From assembly GCA_035505915.1 (NCBI GenBank), contig DATJQI010000011.1, positions 1-64,000 on the forward strand: DNA of 64,000 nucleotides, written 5' to 3'. The translations under genes were made by a program, and so were the position numbers. Positions 7,261 to 16,705 of this stretch are shown one piece after another. The notes under the pieces are model-generated. The model worked only from the letters and a program-made list of their open reading frames with translations, ran no database searches and had not been told where the DNA came from. The DNA is from 40CM-2-70-7 sp035505915 (GTDB lineage: Bacteria; Gemmatimonadota; Gemmatimonadetes; Gemmatimonadales; GWC2-71-9). How positions within the stretch are numbered: position 1 is the stretch's first letter; each line of letters starts with the position of its first letter.

Positions 7261-9600
7261 ATGGCCGATATTGTGAGCACTCAAATGCTGACGACCGAAG
7301 TCAACCGCGCAAAGCTCGCCCCTTCGTTCAATGGGGCCGACCCCGCTCTGGCCGCCGGCCCCACGCGCCTGAGCTACCGCAACGCGTTCTACCACCTCGT
7401 CAACGTCGAGGAGCACCCGGAGGTGCTCCCCCTGGCCTACGACCTGGTGGAAACGAGGCTCCAGGCGATCACCGACAATCCCGGCGCCCCCCCCGCCGCC
7501 AGAGCCGACATCCCCGCGCGCCTGGGCGAGCTGCTCGACCGGCTCACCGCGCAGAGAACCCGGTTCTCGCGGCCCTGGCATTCGGACTCCGAGGACCTGA
7601 CCAGGCGCCGGGCGCTCCACTACTTCGTCCAGTACATGCCCACCGCCTTCGTGGACGGCTGCTGGCTCCAGTGCGGCCTGCGGGTCTCCACGGCGCACAC
7701 GGGCGTGGGCGCGTCCCTCACCGGCCTCTACCAGCACCAGGTCCGCGCCTTCGTGGCCGACCCGGGCCGCCACTTCGTGGCCGACTACCGCTCGGTCTAC
7801 GGCCGCCTCGGCGCGCCCGTCGAGGAAGTGTCGTCGCATTCGTTCGCCGAGCGCGCCGACTTCCACGAGTCGAGCCTGGCGCTGCCCATCCTGCTCCTCG
7901 CCGTCGCCCAGTTCACCCGGACCTTCCCCGGAGAAATCCTGGGGCTCAACCTGGCGTGGCAGTACCTGGACCTCTCGGCCTTCGGCCCCGACCTGATCCG
8001 CGACACCTGCCGGGCCTACGGCCTGCCCGCCGTGGGCGAAGACCTGAACGACCCCGCGCATCTGGAAACGGGACGCACGATGGCGCGCGACGCCGCCGTG
8101 CGCTTCCTGGAAGAAGTGGAGGAGCAGGATCTCGCCGAGGCCTGGACGCGTCTCGGCCGCGGCCTGGCCCTGGGAGTCGAAGCCTGGACCCGGTGGTTCG
8201 AGGCGACCCGCGCCGCCGCGCCCTCCGGTCCGCCCGACCCGCGCCAGGAAGTGATCGACCTGTTCTGGCGCAAGGCGCCGCACGCCTCCGGCTATCACGG
8301 AAACAAGCGCCTCGGCGCCAGGAAGATCGACGACTTTCTCGACCCCAAGACCTTCAACGGGCCCGCCGTCCTCGACGCGCTGGCCGCCTCGCCCTGGGTG
8401 AAGCCCGGCAAGGCGGACAAGAGCCCGATCTTGAACCGCCTGATGGGCTTCGGCGGGCCGATGATGGCGGTCTTCTCCCCCGTCGAGCAGCAGATCATCC
8501 GGACCTGGATCGACTCCCTGCCCCCCCGCGAAGCCCAGGCGGAGACCGGCGGGGCGGCGCCTCGCCCGGAGCCGGGACCGGCGCCGAGTGGTCCGACGAT
8601 CAGGGAGGAGCAGTACGTGTCGGGGCGGGGCTGGGAGCCCGAGGCGTTCCGCCGGCGGGCGCAGCGGATGTTCGGCAAGTGCACGGTCCGGGAGCTGTAC
8701 CACTACCTGGTCAACGTGGAGTTCTATCCCGAGATCCTGCCCATCGCCGAGCGCTTCGCGCACGAGCGCCTCGAGCGCTCGATGGCGATGCTCTGGAAGG
8801 GAGAGCGCCCCATCCCCTCCCGGCACTACGATCCCGCCGCGCTCGAGGGCTGGGTGTACACCAAGCACCGGGAGCAGGTGGACTCCTACCGGCCCCCCGA
8901 CGTCCGGCCCGAAGCGCCCAAGGATGCCTTCATCGAAGCCACGGTGCAGCTCGCGCCCCTGATTCTCATCGACGGCGGCTGGCTCCAGGGGATGGCGTCA
9001 CCGGCCTTGATCCACACCACGGTGGGGCGGATGCTGTTCCACGTGCTGGTGGAGGAGCTGGGTGAGGGCAAGTCGAAGGAGCACCACGCCAACATCTATC
9101 GCAACTTGCTCAAAGCGATGAGCGTGGAGCCGCCGCCGGTGGACACCTGGGAGTTCGCGCGGTGGGAGCGGCTGCAGGACTCGTCCTTCGAGGTCCCGGC
9201 GCTCTGGCTCACCATCTCCTGCTTTCCGCGGCACTTCCTGCCGGAGATCCTGGGCTTGAACCTGGCGGTCGAGCTGGCGGGCGTGGGCGGACCGTACATG
9301 GAGGCGCGGGACACCCTGCGCCGGTTCCGCTATCCCACGCTGTTCGTGGATGTCCACAACGCCGCGGACAACGTCTCCGTGGGGCACGCGGCCTGGGCGA
9401 TGAACGCCATCAAACGGTATCTGGACGAAGTGGCGGAGCGCGACGGGCCGCACAACGTGGACCGGCTGTGGCACCGGATCTGGACCGGCGTGCGGGCCAC
9501 GCTGCCGCAGATCGGGCGGGCGCGCCTCCTGGGGCACCGGATCCGCAGGCGGTTCTTCGGCGAGGATCCGACCCTCGTCCCCCTGATCTTCCCTTCGTAG
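7261..9600 (+). CDS. Tandem heme-oxygenase-like di-iron (HDO/iron-containing redox enzyme) protein with a degenerate first half
   Basis: 779 residues made of two homologous halves (about 25-340 and 425-775). They share segments such as YHYLVNVE..PEILP and EILGLNLA. The second half keeps the ligand pattern of heme-oxygenase-like di-iron oxidases: Glu598-Glu599 with His608/His609 in EELGEGKSKEHHANIY, Glu662 in PEILGLN, and Asp697, His699, Asp703 and His709 in VDVHNAADNVSVGH. The first half keeps EILGLN, but the EE..H segment reads VADPGRHFVADYRSVY and the last histidine becomes Gly in LETGRTM, so it probably binds no metal. Family members oxidise amines, fatty acids or amino acids. The neighbouring carbamoyltransferase and SGNH hydrolase suggest tailoring of a surface or secondary metabolite. 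The substrate is unknown. The ATG at 7261 has only a weak ribosome-binding site. Confidence 0.72.
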   Translation: MADIVSTQMLTTEVNRAKLAPSFNGADPALAAGPTRLSYRNAFYHLVNVEEHPEVLPLAYDLVETRLQAITDNPGAPPAARADIPARLGELLDRLTAQRTRFSRPWHSDSEDLTRRRALHYFVQYMPTAFVDGCWLQCGLRVSTAHTGVGASLTGLYQHQVRAFVADPGRHFVADYRSVYGRLGAPVEEVSSHSFAERADFHESSLALPILLLAVAQFTRTFPGEILGLNLAWQYLDLSAFGPDLIRDTCRAYGLPAVGEDLNDPAHLETGRTMARDAAVRFLEEVEEQDLAEAWTRLGRGLALGVEAWTRWFEATRAAAPSGPPDPRQEVIDLFWRKAPHASGYHGNKRLGARKIDDFLDPKTFNGPAVLDALAASPWVKPGKADKSPILNRLMGFGGPMMAVFSPVEQQIIRTWIDSLPPREAQAETGGAAPRPEPGPAPSGPTIREEQYVSGRGWEPEAFRRRAQRMFGKCTVRELYHYLVNVEFYPEILPIAERFAHERLERSMAMLWKGERPIPSRHYDPAALEGWVYTKHREQVDSYRPPDVRPEAPKDAFIEATVQLAPLILIDGGWLQGMASPALIHTTVGRMLFHVLVEELGEGKSKEHHANIYRNLLKAMSVEPPPVDTWEFARWERLQDSSFEVPALWLTISCFPRHFLPEILGLNLAVELAGVGGPYMEARDTLRRFRYPTLFVDVHNAADNVSVGHAAWAMNAIKRYLDEVAERDGPHNVDRLWHRIWTGVRATLPQIGRARLLGHRIRRRFFGEDPTLVPLIFPS

Positions 9601-9610
9601 GCCGCGTCCG

Positions 9611-10831
9611 ATGACGAACCCGGTACTCACCACGCGGACCAAGGTTCTCTACGCCGCGATCCTCGCCGCCTTCCTGGTCGTATTCCTCGAGGGGGTTTCG
9701 TGGATCGGGATCGCGCTGATCTCGCCGCGGCTCTCCGAGCCCATCCGACGCACGCCCGCCATTTTTCGGGACCAGTCCGACCGCATCCGGCGCTGGCTGG
9801 AAGCGGACTCCTCCACCCTGCTCGTGATTTTCGACAGCTCCCTCGGATGGCGGCAGCGCCCGGGGTACCGGTCCGCCCTTTACACCGTCGGCCCGCAGGG
9901 GCTGCGGGGCTCGCGCGTGTACGGCGCGGTCCCGGCCCGCGGCGTACTCCGGGTCGATGCGTTCGGCGACTCCTTCGTCTTCGGGAGCGAGGTCGGTGAT
10001 ACGGCCGCCTGGCCGGCGATCATCGAGAAGACGTTCCCGGGGATCGAGGTCCCCAACTACGGTGTGGGGGGGTACGGCCTGGACCAGACGTTCCTGTCGC
10101 TCGTGGCTCACGGACGGGACCTGCACCCCAAGGTCGTCGTGGTCGGCTACGTGCCGGACGACCTCCGGAGAGCCGTGAACGTGTACCGGCGGTTCCTGTC
10201 GACCTCGGAGCCGCCGCTCGTGAAGCCCCGATTCGTGCTTGGGGAATCGGGATCCCTGACCCTGGTCCCCGCGCCGCTGAAGAACGCCCAGGACTACCGG
10301 CGCGTGCTCGACCATCCGCGGGACGCGCTCGCCCTGGGCCGCCTCGATTACTGGTACTCGCCGCTCATCTACCAGGACCCCCTGTACGACTATTCGGCCG
10401 CCGTCCGCCTCGTCACGACGCTGTGGGTCCGTATCTCCCGGCAGCGTTTCGGGGATCGCCTGTACATCGGGGCCTACGCCAATCCCCGGGCCGAGGCGTT
10501 TCGTCTCCAGGTGGCCTTGTTCGAGCACGCGGCGGATTCGATCCGCGCGATGGGCGCCCAGCCGCTCTTCGTCTTCTTCCCTGACCGTGAGCAGATGACG
10601 CGGATCATCGGCGGGGAGCGCCCGTCGTATCAGCCGCTCTTGGACACCCTGCGCGCACACGGGCTGAACCCGCTGGACGCGGCCGCCGCTTTCGCGAAAT
10701 CCCCCGCGGCGGACCTCGGCCGCTGGTTCATGACGGCGCACTACTCGCCCGAAGGCAATCGGCTGGTGGCCCTATGGCTGGGGGGAATACTGAAGGGTGA
10801 AGGCGGGCCGGGGACGTCCTCCCCGAACTGA
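9611..10831 (+). CDS. SGNH/GDSL-family hydrolase, membrane anchored
   Basis: 406 residues. A single hydrophobic helix (about 12-38) follows a short basic N-terminus, so the enzyme faces the periplasm. The SGNH blocks are visible: block I FGDSFVFG with Ser121, the glycine block in NYGVGGYGLDQ, and block V near the end as AHYSPEGNRLVA, with the catalytic His. SGNH enzymes of this layout act as polysaccharide O-acetyl-esterases or transferases. It begins 10 bases after the di-iron-like gene on the same strand, so the two are co-transcribed. Its 3' end converges with the next gene across 12 bases. Modification of the same polysaccharide or product is likely. Confidence 0.82.
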   Translation: MTNPVLTTRTKVLYAAILAAFLVVFLEGVSWIGIALISPRLSEPIRRTPAIFRDQSDRIRRWLEADSSTLLVIFDSSLGWRQRPGYRSALYTVGPQGLRGSRVYGAVPARGVLRVDAFGDSFVFGSEVGDTAAWPAIIEKTFPGIEVPNYGVGGYGLDQTFLSLVAHGRDLHPKVVVVGYVPDDLRRAVNVYRRFLSTSEPPLVKPRFVLGESGSLTLVPAPLKNAQDYRRVLDHPRDALALGRLDYWYSPLIYQDPLYDYSAAVRLVTTLWVRISRQRFGDRLYIGAYANPRAEAFRLQVALFEHAADSIRAMGAQPLFVFFPDREQMTRIIGGERPSYQPLLDTLRAHGLNPLDAAAAFAKSPAADLGRWFMTAHYSPEGNRLVALWLGGILKGEGGPGTSSPN

Positions 10832-10843
10832 CCCGCCCCGGTC

Positions 10844-11362
10844 CTACTTCGCGACGACGGTGCGCTTCCCGGCCCCGAGCCGCCGGATCCCGGCCAGCGC
10901 GGCCACGAAATACGCGACCGGAAACGCGACGCCCAGGAACACCGTCTTGATCACGGCCTTCTCGAGCCCGAGCTTCACGTCTCCCGCCGCCACCGACTTC
11001 AGGGCCACCGGGATGTCCGTCGCGAAGACGATCAGCATCGCCAGCGTCCCCACGGCGAGCACGATGAGCAGCGTGACCACGCCGATGACCGCCCCCCGCC
11101 GTCCCCGCGCCAGGGCCGAGCCCAGGAGCGCCGCGAGGCCGATGGACACGAGCGGAAGGCTGGCGAACGTCGACGCCGCGGTCCCGAACTCCCACTCGGT
11201 GAACCCGAAGCGCGTGGGATAGAAGGCCAGCACCACGTCCGCCAGACTCACCACCGTCAGCAGCACGCCCACCCACCACAGCGCCGCCCACCCCTCCCCC
11301 GGCGACGCGCCGAGGCCGACGGTGGACTTGCGGTCATCGACCAGGATCTTGGGCCCCGTCAT
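10844..11362 (-). CDS. Four-helix integral membrane protein of unknown function
   Basis: 172 residues with four clear transmembrane segments (about 28-48, 68-86, 92-114 and 140-162) and short cytoplasmic ends; the C-terminus is basic (AGKRTVVAK). I recognise no family. It is the last gene of a minus-strand group that includes the TonB-dependent receptor and lipoprotein, 10 bases downstream of the latter, so co-transcription is likely. Confidence 0.75.
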   Translation of the reverse strand: MTGPKILVDDRKSTVGLGASPGEGWAALWWVGVLLTVVSLADVVLAFYPTRFGFTEWEFGTAASTFASLPLVSIGLAALLGSALARGRRGAVIGVVTLLIVLAVGTLAMLIVFATDIPVALKSVAAGDVKLGLEKAVIKTVFLGVAFPVAYFVAALAGIRRLGAGKRTVVAK

Positions 11363-11372
11363 GCGTGTCTCC

Positions 11373-12404
11373 CTAGTGTTGGTCGCCGGGGGCGCGCGGC
11401 TTCAGCGTCCACACGCCCGCGACGCCGGTCGGAACCAGCAGGCCGCTCAGCACCACCTTCGCGTTCACCGTGTCCTTGAGCATCGCGCTCGGGACGAACC
11501 CCGCGAGCGAGTCGAGCCGGACCTCGAGCGCCCCGGCCGGCGCGACGGCGTCGACCACGTGCATCCGGCGATACGGTCCGTGCAGCCCGAGGATGGTGGC
11601 CGTGTCCTGCACCACCACGGTGTCGACGATGGTCACCAGCGCCGCGTCGGCCTGCCCCCCGTTCGCGCCGGCCGCCTGCGCCGCCGTCATGGTGTCCACC
11701 GGGGTGAGCGCGCCCCCCGGGAGCCCGATCAGGGACAGGCTGCCGAAGGCGAACGCGCGGAGCGTATTGTCGATCGGATCGCGCTGGACCCGGACCAGAT
11801 AGCGGTTGCTGTCGCCGATCCCGACGACGGCATTGCGCAGCCCCACGACGCGCGCCGCGCCCGAGGTATCCGCGATGTTGACCGTCGAGTCGCCGAAGAT
11901 GCCGGTCTGCCCCGACGCGCCGTTCACCGTACCGGAGAGCGCCACGCCCACGATGAACGCCCGGGTGCCGAGCGGGAGCGCCCGCGCCGCGCGGATCGAG
12001 TACTCCGGGTACCCGATCGCGATGGTCACCTGCTCCGTGTCCCCGGGCGAGATCGTGAACGCGGACGTGTCCACCCGGGTCACCCGCACCGTATCCCCCG
12101 CCACGCCGGCCGTGTCCACGGCGAGCGTGTAGCTCCCGGCCGTGACCCCCGTGAAGGTGAACGTGCCCGCCCCGTTCGTGGTCGCGCGGGCCACGGTGTC
12201 CACCGTGCCGGCCGCGATGAGCCGGATGCCGACGCCCTGGAACGGCGTGTCCCCCGCGTCGAGCGCCCGGTTCCCGTTCACGTCGAAATAGGCCTGCCCG
12301 ACCACCCGCCCCACCCCGGTGATCGTCAGGACCCGGCCCGCGCCGGCGTTGCTGCAGGCGGCGGCGACGAGCGCCGCTCCCGTGAGGGACGAGAACCTGC
12401 GCAT
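11373..12404 (-). CDS. Lipoprotein with an SdrD B-like repeat
   Basis: 343 residues from the ATG at 12404, which has GGTGAGG seven bases upstream; a GTG at 12416 overlapping the receptor stop as GTGA is the alternative. The signal peptide ends in the lipobox LVAAAC. Next comes an SdrD B-type domain recognisable by AYFDVNGNRALDAGDTP, an acidic calcium-binding-like turn, with PFQGVGIRLI and a GTFTFTGVTAGSYTL strand. The remaining ~200 residues are beta-rich and unassigned. Because it is translated right after the TonB-dependent receptor, it may be the receptor's surface lipoprotein partner, as in substrate-uptake pairs; that role is inferred from position only. Confidence 0.75.
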   Translation of the reverse strand: MRRFSSLTGAALVAAACSNAGAGRVLTITGVGRVVGQAYFDVNGNRALDAGDTPFQGVGIRLIAAGTVDTVARATTNGAGTFTFTGVTAGSYTLAVDTAGVAGDTVRVTRVDTSAFTISPGDTEQVTIAIGYPEYSIRAARALPLGTRAFIVGVALSGTVNGASGQTGIFGDSTVNIADTSGAARVVGLRNAVVGIGDSNRYLVRVQRDPIDNTLRAFAFGSLSLIGLPGGALTPVDTMTAAQAAGANGGQADAALVTIVDTVVVQDTATILGLHGPYRRMHVVDAVAPAGALEVRLDSLAGFVPSAMLKDTVNAKVVLSGLLVPTGVAGVWTLKPRAPGDQH

Positions 12405-12412
12405 GGCGCGCC

Positions 12413-15373
12413 TCACCAGTTCACCCGCAGACCCACCCGGAGGAACCGCCCGGACGAGTCGCGGACCAGGACGTTGCCGAAGTTGGGGTTCACCACGAGC
12501 GGCACGTGGACGACCGATCCCGCGGTCGTAACCGACTTGGTCGGATCCACCAGATAGAGGGCGTTGTCCACGAGCCCCACATCGGATTCAAGCAGGTTGA
12601 TCGCGTCCACCACCAGATCCAGCGGGTAGCCGCCGATCGTGACGGTGGGGACCTCGAGCCGGAGGTCGAGGGAGCTCACCCCGGAGGCCCGGCACGAGTT
12701 CCGGGCGGCGAACTGCCCCGCCGATTGCCGCAGGCAGCTCCACTTGCTGATGAGGGAAGCCATCCCGCCCATCGTGTCGTCCACGAAGGCCGGATCGTTG
12801 GCGGCGCCGTCGCCGTTGGCGTCCACGCCCGGCCGGAACCCCGGCGTGAACGGATACCCGGACCGGTACCGGTACGCCGCCACGAGATGGACGCCGTGGA
12901 GCCGCTGGAGGGTCAGGTCCGCGGCCAGCGTCAGCCGGCTCGGCACGTCGAAGTCCGAGGTGCCCTTGGACCAGTCCTGCCCGTTCAGGCCCGACGGAAA
13001 GGGCGAGAGCTGGCCTCCCGGATTCCCGGCGAAGCCCATGCCGGACAGCCAGTTGTCGGTGGTCTGCGAGTAGGTGTAGCTGGCGATCAGCTTGAGCCCG
13101 GCGCCGAACGAGCGCTCGAGATCGAAGGTGATGCCCCAGTAGTCCGAGTAGCCGTCCGGATCGAGCGCGGAGACGACGTCGAACCCCGCGAACCGGCGGT
13201 TGGACCCCGGTTGCGCCGCGAGCAGGCCGCCTTCCTGCACCAGGGTTCCATAGATGGGGCGGCCGTACTGATCCGTACCGGACGACCCCGCGAGGTTCAT
13301 GTCGGTGCGGCGTTCCAGGAAGTCCGTGTGGCGGTAGGCGCCGGACACGTGCAGCTCGTACCCGTGCCCCAGCGCGCCGGTGACGCCGGCCCCGAAGTGG
13401 CGGGTGCGCGGCACCTGGAAGCTGGGGCCGAGCAGGGTCAGGCGCGGGCCCACCACCGGCGCGGTCACCGAGTCCGGGACCGCCGGCCACGAGCTCAGCG
13501 TGCCGAGCCCCCGCCGGACGATGACGCTGCCGTCCTCGGTCAGGAGCGCGGCCGTCACCGCCGGGTTCAGGTCGCTGAAAAAGCTCCCGCCCTCGGCGCT
13601 CACCAGCCACTGATGCCGCTGCCCGACGTCCCAGGAAATCCCGGCGCGCGGCGCGAACTTCGACATATGGTTGGGCGCCGCGGTGTTGTTGAGCCCGCTG
13701 GCCTTCTGCCACGCGGAATTGAGCACGATGTCGCCCTGCGGCATCTTCTCGAAGTCGTACCGGAGGCCCACCAGGAAGTCGAACCCCGGCGCCGCCCGCC
13801 AGGTGTCCTGCAGGAACCCGCCGAACTCGGGGCTCGTGAACTGCGCCGTCGGCGCCACGCCGACCGCCTGCACGAACTCCCCCTGCCGCGCCTCGAGCTG
13901 GGGGATGCCGCCGAACGTGAAGCTCCCGGTCTGGCCCCAGGTCGACGTGATCTGATAGGACGGGACGGTCACGTCGATTCCGAACTTGACCTGATGCCGG
14001 CCCAGGCGGACGTGCATCGCTTCACGGGCGGCGATCGCGGTCCGCTGGAACTGGCCCAGGAGCCCGGGATCCGCGCCGACGCCGGCCCCCGCCGTGGTCA
14101 CCCAGGTACCGGCGATGCCGGACGCGGTGTCCGTGCGCGAGTTGACTTCGATGCCGGCTCTGAGCTCGTTCGATGCCGCGGCCGAGAGCGTCGAGGCGAG
14201 CACCGCGTCGGCGGCGAACTCGGAGCCGTTGATCGAAGAGCCGAGACTCGGGAGCGCCCCCACCCCCAGGTCCCCGTTCGTGATCTTCGCGTTCCCGTAA
14301 TGCGCGCTGACCCCGAGCGTGTTGTCGTCCGTCAGCTGCCAGTCGAGGCGTCCGAACAGCGACACCTTCTGGGTCGTCGCGATCCGCGGACGCGTGTAAC
14401 CGGAGAGGTCGGTGGCGAACGAGTCCTTGGCCAGGGTCACCAGGGAGTCCGAGGACCAGGCGGCCGGCAGGGGCGTCTGGTCCCGCTCGGCCTCGACGCC
14501 GAGCACGAAGTGCGCCGTGTCCGGGATGATCGGGCCGGTGAGGATCACCCCGCCCCGGAGGGTGCTGTTCGAGGCCGCATCCGTCGCGAAGAACTTGGAG
14601 GACGAGAGCTGGCTTCCGGTCCAGTCCAGGAATCCCCGCACCACCGGCGTCGCGGTACCCTCCCGGGGGAAGGCCGACAGCGCCGTGCCCGCGAATCTCG
14701 TCCATTCCACGTCGGACCCGCCGTTCACGACCTGCGCGTCCCGGAAAGCGGACCGGGGGAACCCCAGGCCCACGAGGGACGGAAACCCGTCGTGCTGGAC
14801 GGGCGCGAGGGGGAGCCCGTCGATCTCGATCCCCGAGAACACCGGGGGCAGGCCTTCCATCTCGAGACCGCCGGTCCCGTTGGTCACCACGTCGGCGGCG
14901 GCGTTCACGCCGCGGTCCCGGGTCGGGAGGCCGTCGAACGCGAAGGACGTCAGCCATCGGCTCCCCGCCGACGAGGCGCTCTCGTACACACCGGCGGTGA
15001 AGAAGGTGGTGTCCACCTGGCTCACGGGAGGGGCGGCCCATCCCAGCGCGAGATTGACGTCGAGGGAGGTGCCGGGCCGCACCGGCACGCCCCGCATCCG
15101 GCGGGGCCGGTAGCCGAGCGCCTCGGCGAACACCTCGTACTCGCCCGGGGGAAGCAGGGTGAAACGGAACGCCCCGTGGCGGTCCACCGTGGCGACCCGC
15201 TCGACGCCTGAGGCGCGGTCCATCACCGAGACGTCGGCGCCGTAGAGCACCTGCCCCAGGGAATCGGACACCGTCCCCGCCAGCTCGCCGGCGGTGATGC
15301 TCTGCCCCGCCATCAGGCCGGGCCACGCCAGCATCAGGCCCATCGCCACGGTGACCGCCGTGCGTCTCATCAT
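12413..15373 (-). CDS. TonB-dependent receptor with N-terminal carboxypeptidase-regulatory-like domain
   Basis: 986 residues from the ATG at 15373 (MMRRTAVTVAMGLMLAWPG), a signal peptide. The same frame stays open to 16696, but that extension is opposite the VanZ gene and is not plausible as protein. Residues about 28-105 form the carboxypeptidase-regulatory-like fold (ITAGELAGTVSDSLG, then GEYEVFAEALGYRP). A plug-like region and a long outer-membrane beta-barrel follow, with alternating aromatic strands and a C-terminal Trp (VGLRVNW). Such proteins import ligands across the outer membrane using ExbB/ExbD/TonB energy; related components lie at 60-62 kb. The ligand cannot be read from sequence. 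The stop overlaps a possible GTG start of the lipoprotein gene. Confidence 0.88.
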   Translation of the reverse strand: MMRRTAVTVAMGLMLAWPGLMAGQSITAGELAGTVSDSLGQVLYGADVSVMDRASGVERVATVDRHGAFRFTLLPPGEYEVFAEALGYRPRRMRGVPVRPGTSLDVNLALGWAAPPVSQVDTTFFTAGVYESASSAGSRWLTSFAFDGLPTRDRGVNAAADVVTNGTGGLEMEGLPPVFSGIEIDGLPLAPVQHDGFPSLVGLGFPRSAFRDAQVVNGGSDVEWTRFAGTALSAFPREGTATPVVRGFLDWTGSQLSSSKFFATDAASNSTLRGGVILTGPIIPDTAHFVLGVEAERDQTPLPAAWSSDSLVTLAKDSFATDLSGYTRPRIATTQKVSLFGRLDWQLTDDNTLGVSAHYGNAKITNGDLGVGALPSLGSSINGSEFAADAVLASTLSAAASNELRAGIEVNSRTDTASGIAGTWVTTAGAGVGADPGLLGQFQRTAIAAREAMHVRLGRHQVKFGIDVTVPSYQITSTWGQTGSFTFGGIPQLEARQGEFVQAVGVAPTAQFTSPEFGGFLQDTWRAAPGFDFLVGLRYDFEKMPQGDIVLNSAWQKASGLNNTAAPNHMSKFAPRAGISWDVGQRHQWLVSAEGGSFFSDLNPAVTAALLTEDGSVIVRRGLGTLSSWPAVPDSVTAPVVGPRLTLLGPSFQVPRTRHFGAGVTGALGHGYELHVSGAYRHTDFLERRTDMNLAGSSGTDQYGRPIYGTLVQEGGLLAAQPGSNRRFAGFDVVSALDPDGYSDYWGITFDLERSFGAGLKLIASYTYSQTTDNWLSGMGFAGNPGGQLSPFPSGLNGQDWSKGTSDFDVPSRLTLAADLTLQRLHGVHLVAAYRYRSGYPFTPGFRPGVDANGDGAANDPAFVDDTMGGMASLISKWSCLRQSAGQFAARNSCRASGVSSLDLRLEVPTVTIGGYPLDLVVDAINLLESDVGLVDNALYLVDPTKSVTTAGSVVHVPLVVNPNFGNVLVRDSSGRFLRVGLRVNW

Positions 15374-15460
15374 CCCCGCTTGATCTGGAGGTAGGACCGC
15401 AAGTTCGACGTAAGTTAAGGGGTCGCCGACGTTTTGCCCACTTTGCCCGAGGGGGTCCCG

Positions 15461-16705
15461 GTGTCCGTTTCCCGGCTCGCTGCCGCGCCCCGCCCCGCGC
15501 GATTCGCGCTCGGCCTGGCGGTGGGCGCCATCCTGTACGCCACGTTGACGCCGTCGGTCCTGACGGATGAGCTCCCGCCCTGGTGGTGCGTCGTCTGCGG
15601 CGAGCGGGGGCTCGCGGATTTCATTCTCAACATAATCCTGTTCGTGCCGCTGGGCGCATCCCTGCGCGCCGCGGGCGTGCGCCCCCGGAGCGCGATTCTC
15701 AGTGGATTTCTCCTGTCGATCAGCATCGAGCTGACCCAGGCGCTGATCCCGGGCCGGGATACCACGATCGGCGATGTGATCTCGAACACCACCGGCACGC
15801 TGGTCGGCTACGTTCTGGCGGCTCTCGTGCTCGCGGCCACCCGGAGCCGGCCGCGACCCCTCACGCCCGCCGCCTGGGCGCTGCTCGCGATGGGCGTGGT
15901 CGCGGGAACGGGCATTGCCCTCGCCCCCGCCTACCCGCCCACCATCTACTACGGGCAGTGGACGGCGGACCTGGACGGCGGGCTGGACTGGTACCGGGGG
16001 CACATCCTCCGGGCGACCATCGGTGGGGTGTCGGCGCCGTCGGAACGCCTGGCCGACCAGAATCAGGTGCACGCCCTGCTGGCGGCGGGCGCGCCGCTCG
16101 CGGTCACCGCGGTGGCCGGGCCGGCGCCCGCCCGGATCGCTCCCGTCTTCAGCATCTACGACGATCGGCGCCGCGAGATCCTGCTCCTCGGCGCCCGCGG
16201 CGCCGATCTGATCCTCCGGTACCGCACCTGGGGGCTCGAGCGCGGGCTCGACCGTCCCTTTCTCGTCGTCCCCGGCGCGCTTCAGGGCGTGCGGACCGGA
16301 GACACCCTGCGGCTCGCCCAGTGGTGGGAGGGGGGGCATCCGTGCCTCGGATTGAACGGGGCGCGGTGGTGCCGCCTGGGATTCACGGCGGGGGCCGGAT
16401 GGGCGGTGCTGATCTACCCCGAGCGCCTCGGCGCCTGGGTGCGCGCGCTTCTCGGGATGGCGTGGGTCGGCGGGATTCTCCTGCCGGCGGGATTCTTCGG
16501 CCGCTCCGGCGCGCCGCTCATCGGGGCGGCCGTGGTGGCGGCGGCGGGGCTGGCGCTGATTCCGGGCGCCGTCGGCCTCCGGGGTACGCCGGTGCTCGAA
16601 TGGGCCGGGGCGGCGCTGGGGATCGCCGTCGGGGCCGGGCTGTGGCGCCTCTTCGCCCGGCCGAAGGCCCCCTACGCGGCGGGGGACCCGCCCCACACCG
16701 CCTGA
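15461..16705 (+). CDS. VanZ family membrane protein
   Basis: 414 residues from the GTG at 15461, which has GAGGGGG five bases upstream; upstream TTG codons at 15434 and 15443 are less likely. The first ~130 residues are a VanZ domain: several hydrophobic helices with ADFILNIILFVPLG, IELTQALIPGRDTTIGDVISN and NTTGTLVGY. The middle (about 160-310) is a soluble beta-rich domain of unknown type, and the end returns to three or four membrane helices. VanZ proteins confer low-level teicoplanin resistance in some Gram-positives, but in Gram-negatives they commonly occur in exopolysaccharide clusters. The 3' end overlaps the convergent phosphatase gene by 34 bases. Confidence 0.82.
   Translation: MSVSRLAAAPRPARFALGLAVGAILYATLTPSVLTDELPPWWCVVCGERGLADFILNIILFVPLGASLRAAGVRPRSAILSGFLLSISIELTQALIPGRDTTIGDVISNTTGTLVGYVLAALVLAATRSRPRPLTPAAWALLAMGVVAGTGIALAPAYPPTIYYGQWTADLDGGLDWYRGHILRATIGGVSAPSERLADQNQVHALLAAGAPLAVTAVAGPAPARIAPVFSIYDDRRREILLLGARGADLILRYRTWGLERGLDRPFLVVPGALQGVRTGDTLRLAQWWEGGHPCLGLNGARWCRLGFTAGAGWAVLIYPERLGAWVRALLGMAWVGGILLPAGFFGRSGAPLIGAAVVAAAGLALIPGAVGLRGTPVLEWAGAALGIAVGAGLWRLFARPKAPYAAGDPPHTA

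Noticed and set aside
12506..15211. 901-codon plus-strand open frame opposite the TonB-dependent receptor
   Set aside because: A GC-skewed shadow frame: Arg/Gly/His-rich, no domains, and the other strand encodes a clear receptor.
15374..16696. N-terminal extension of the TonB-dependent receptor frame up to 16696
   Set aside because: It is opposite the VanZ gene, is Arg/Pro-rich, and the true signal peptide begins at 15373.
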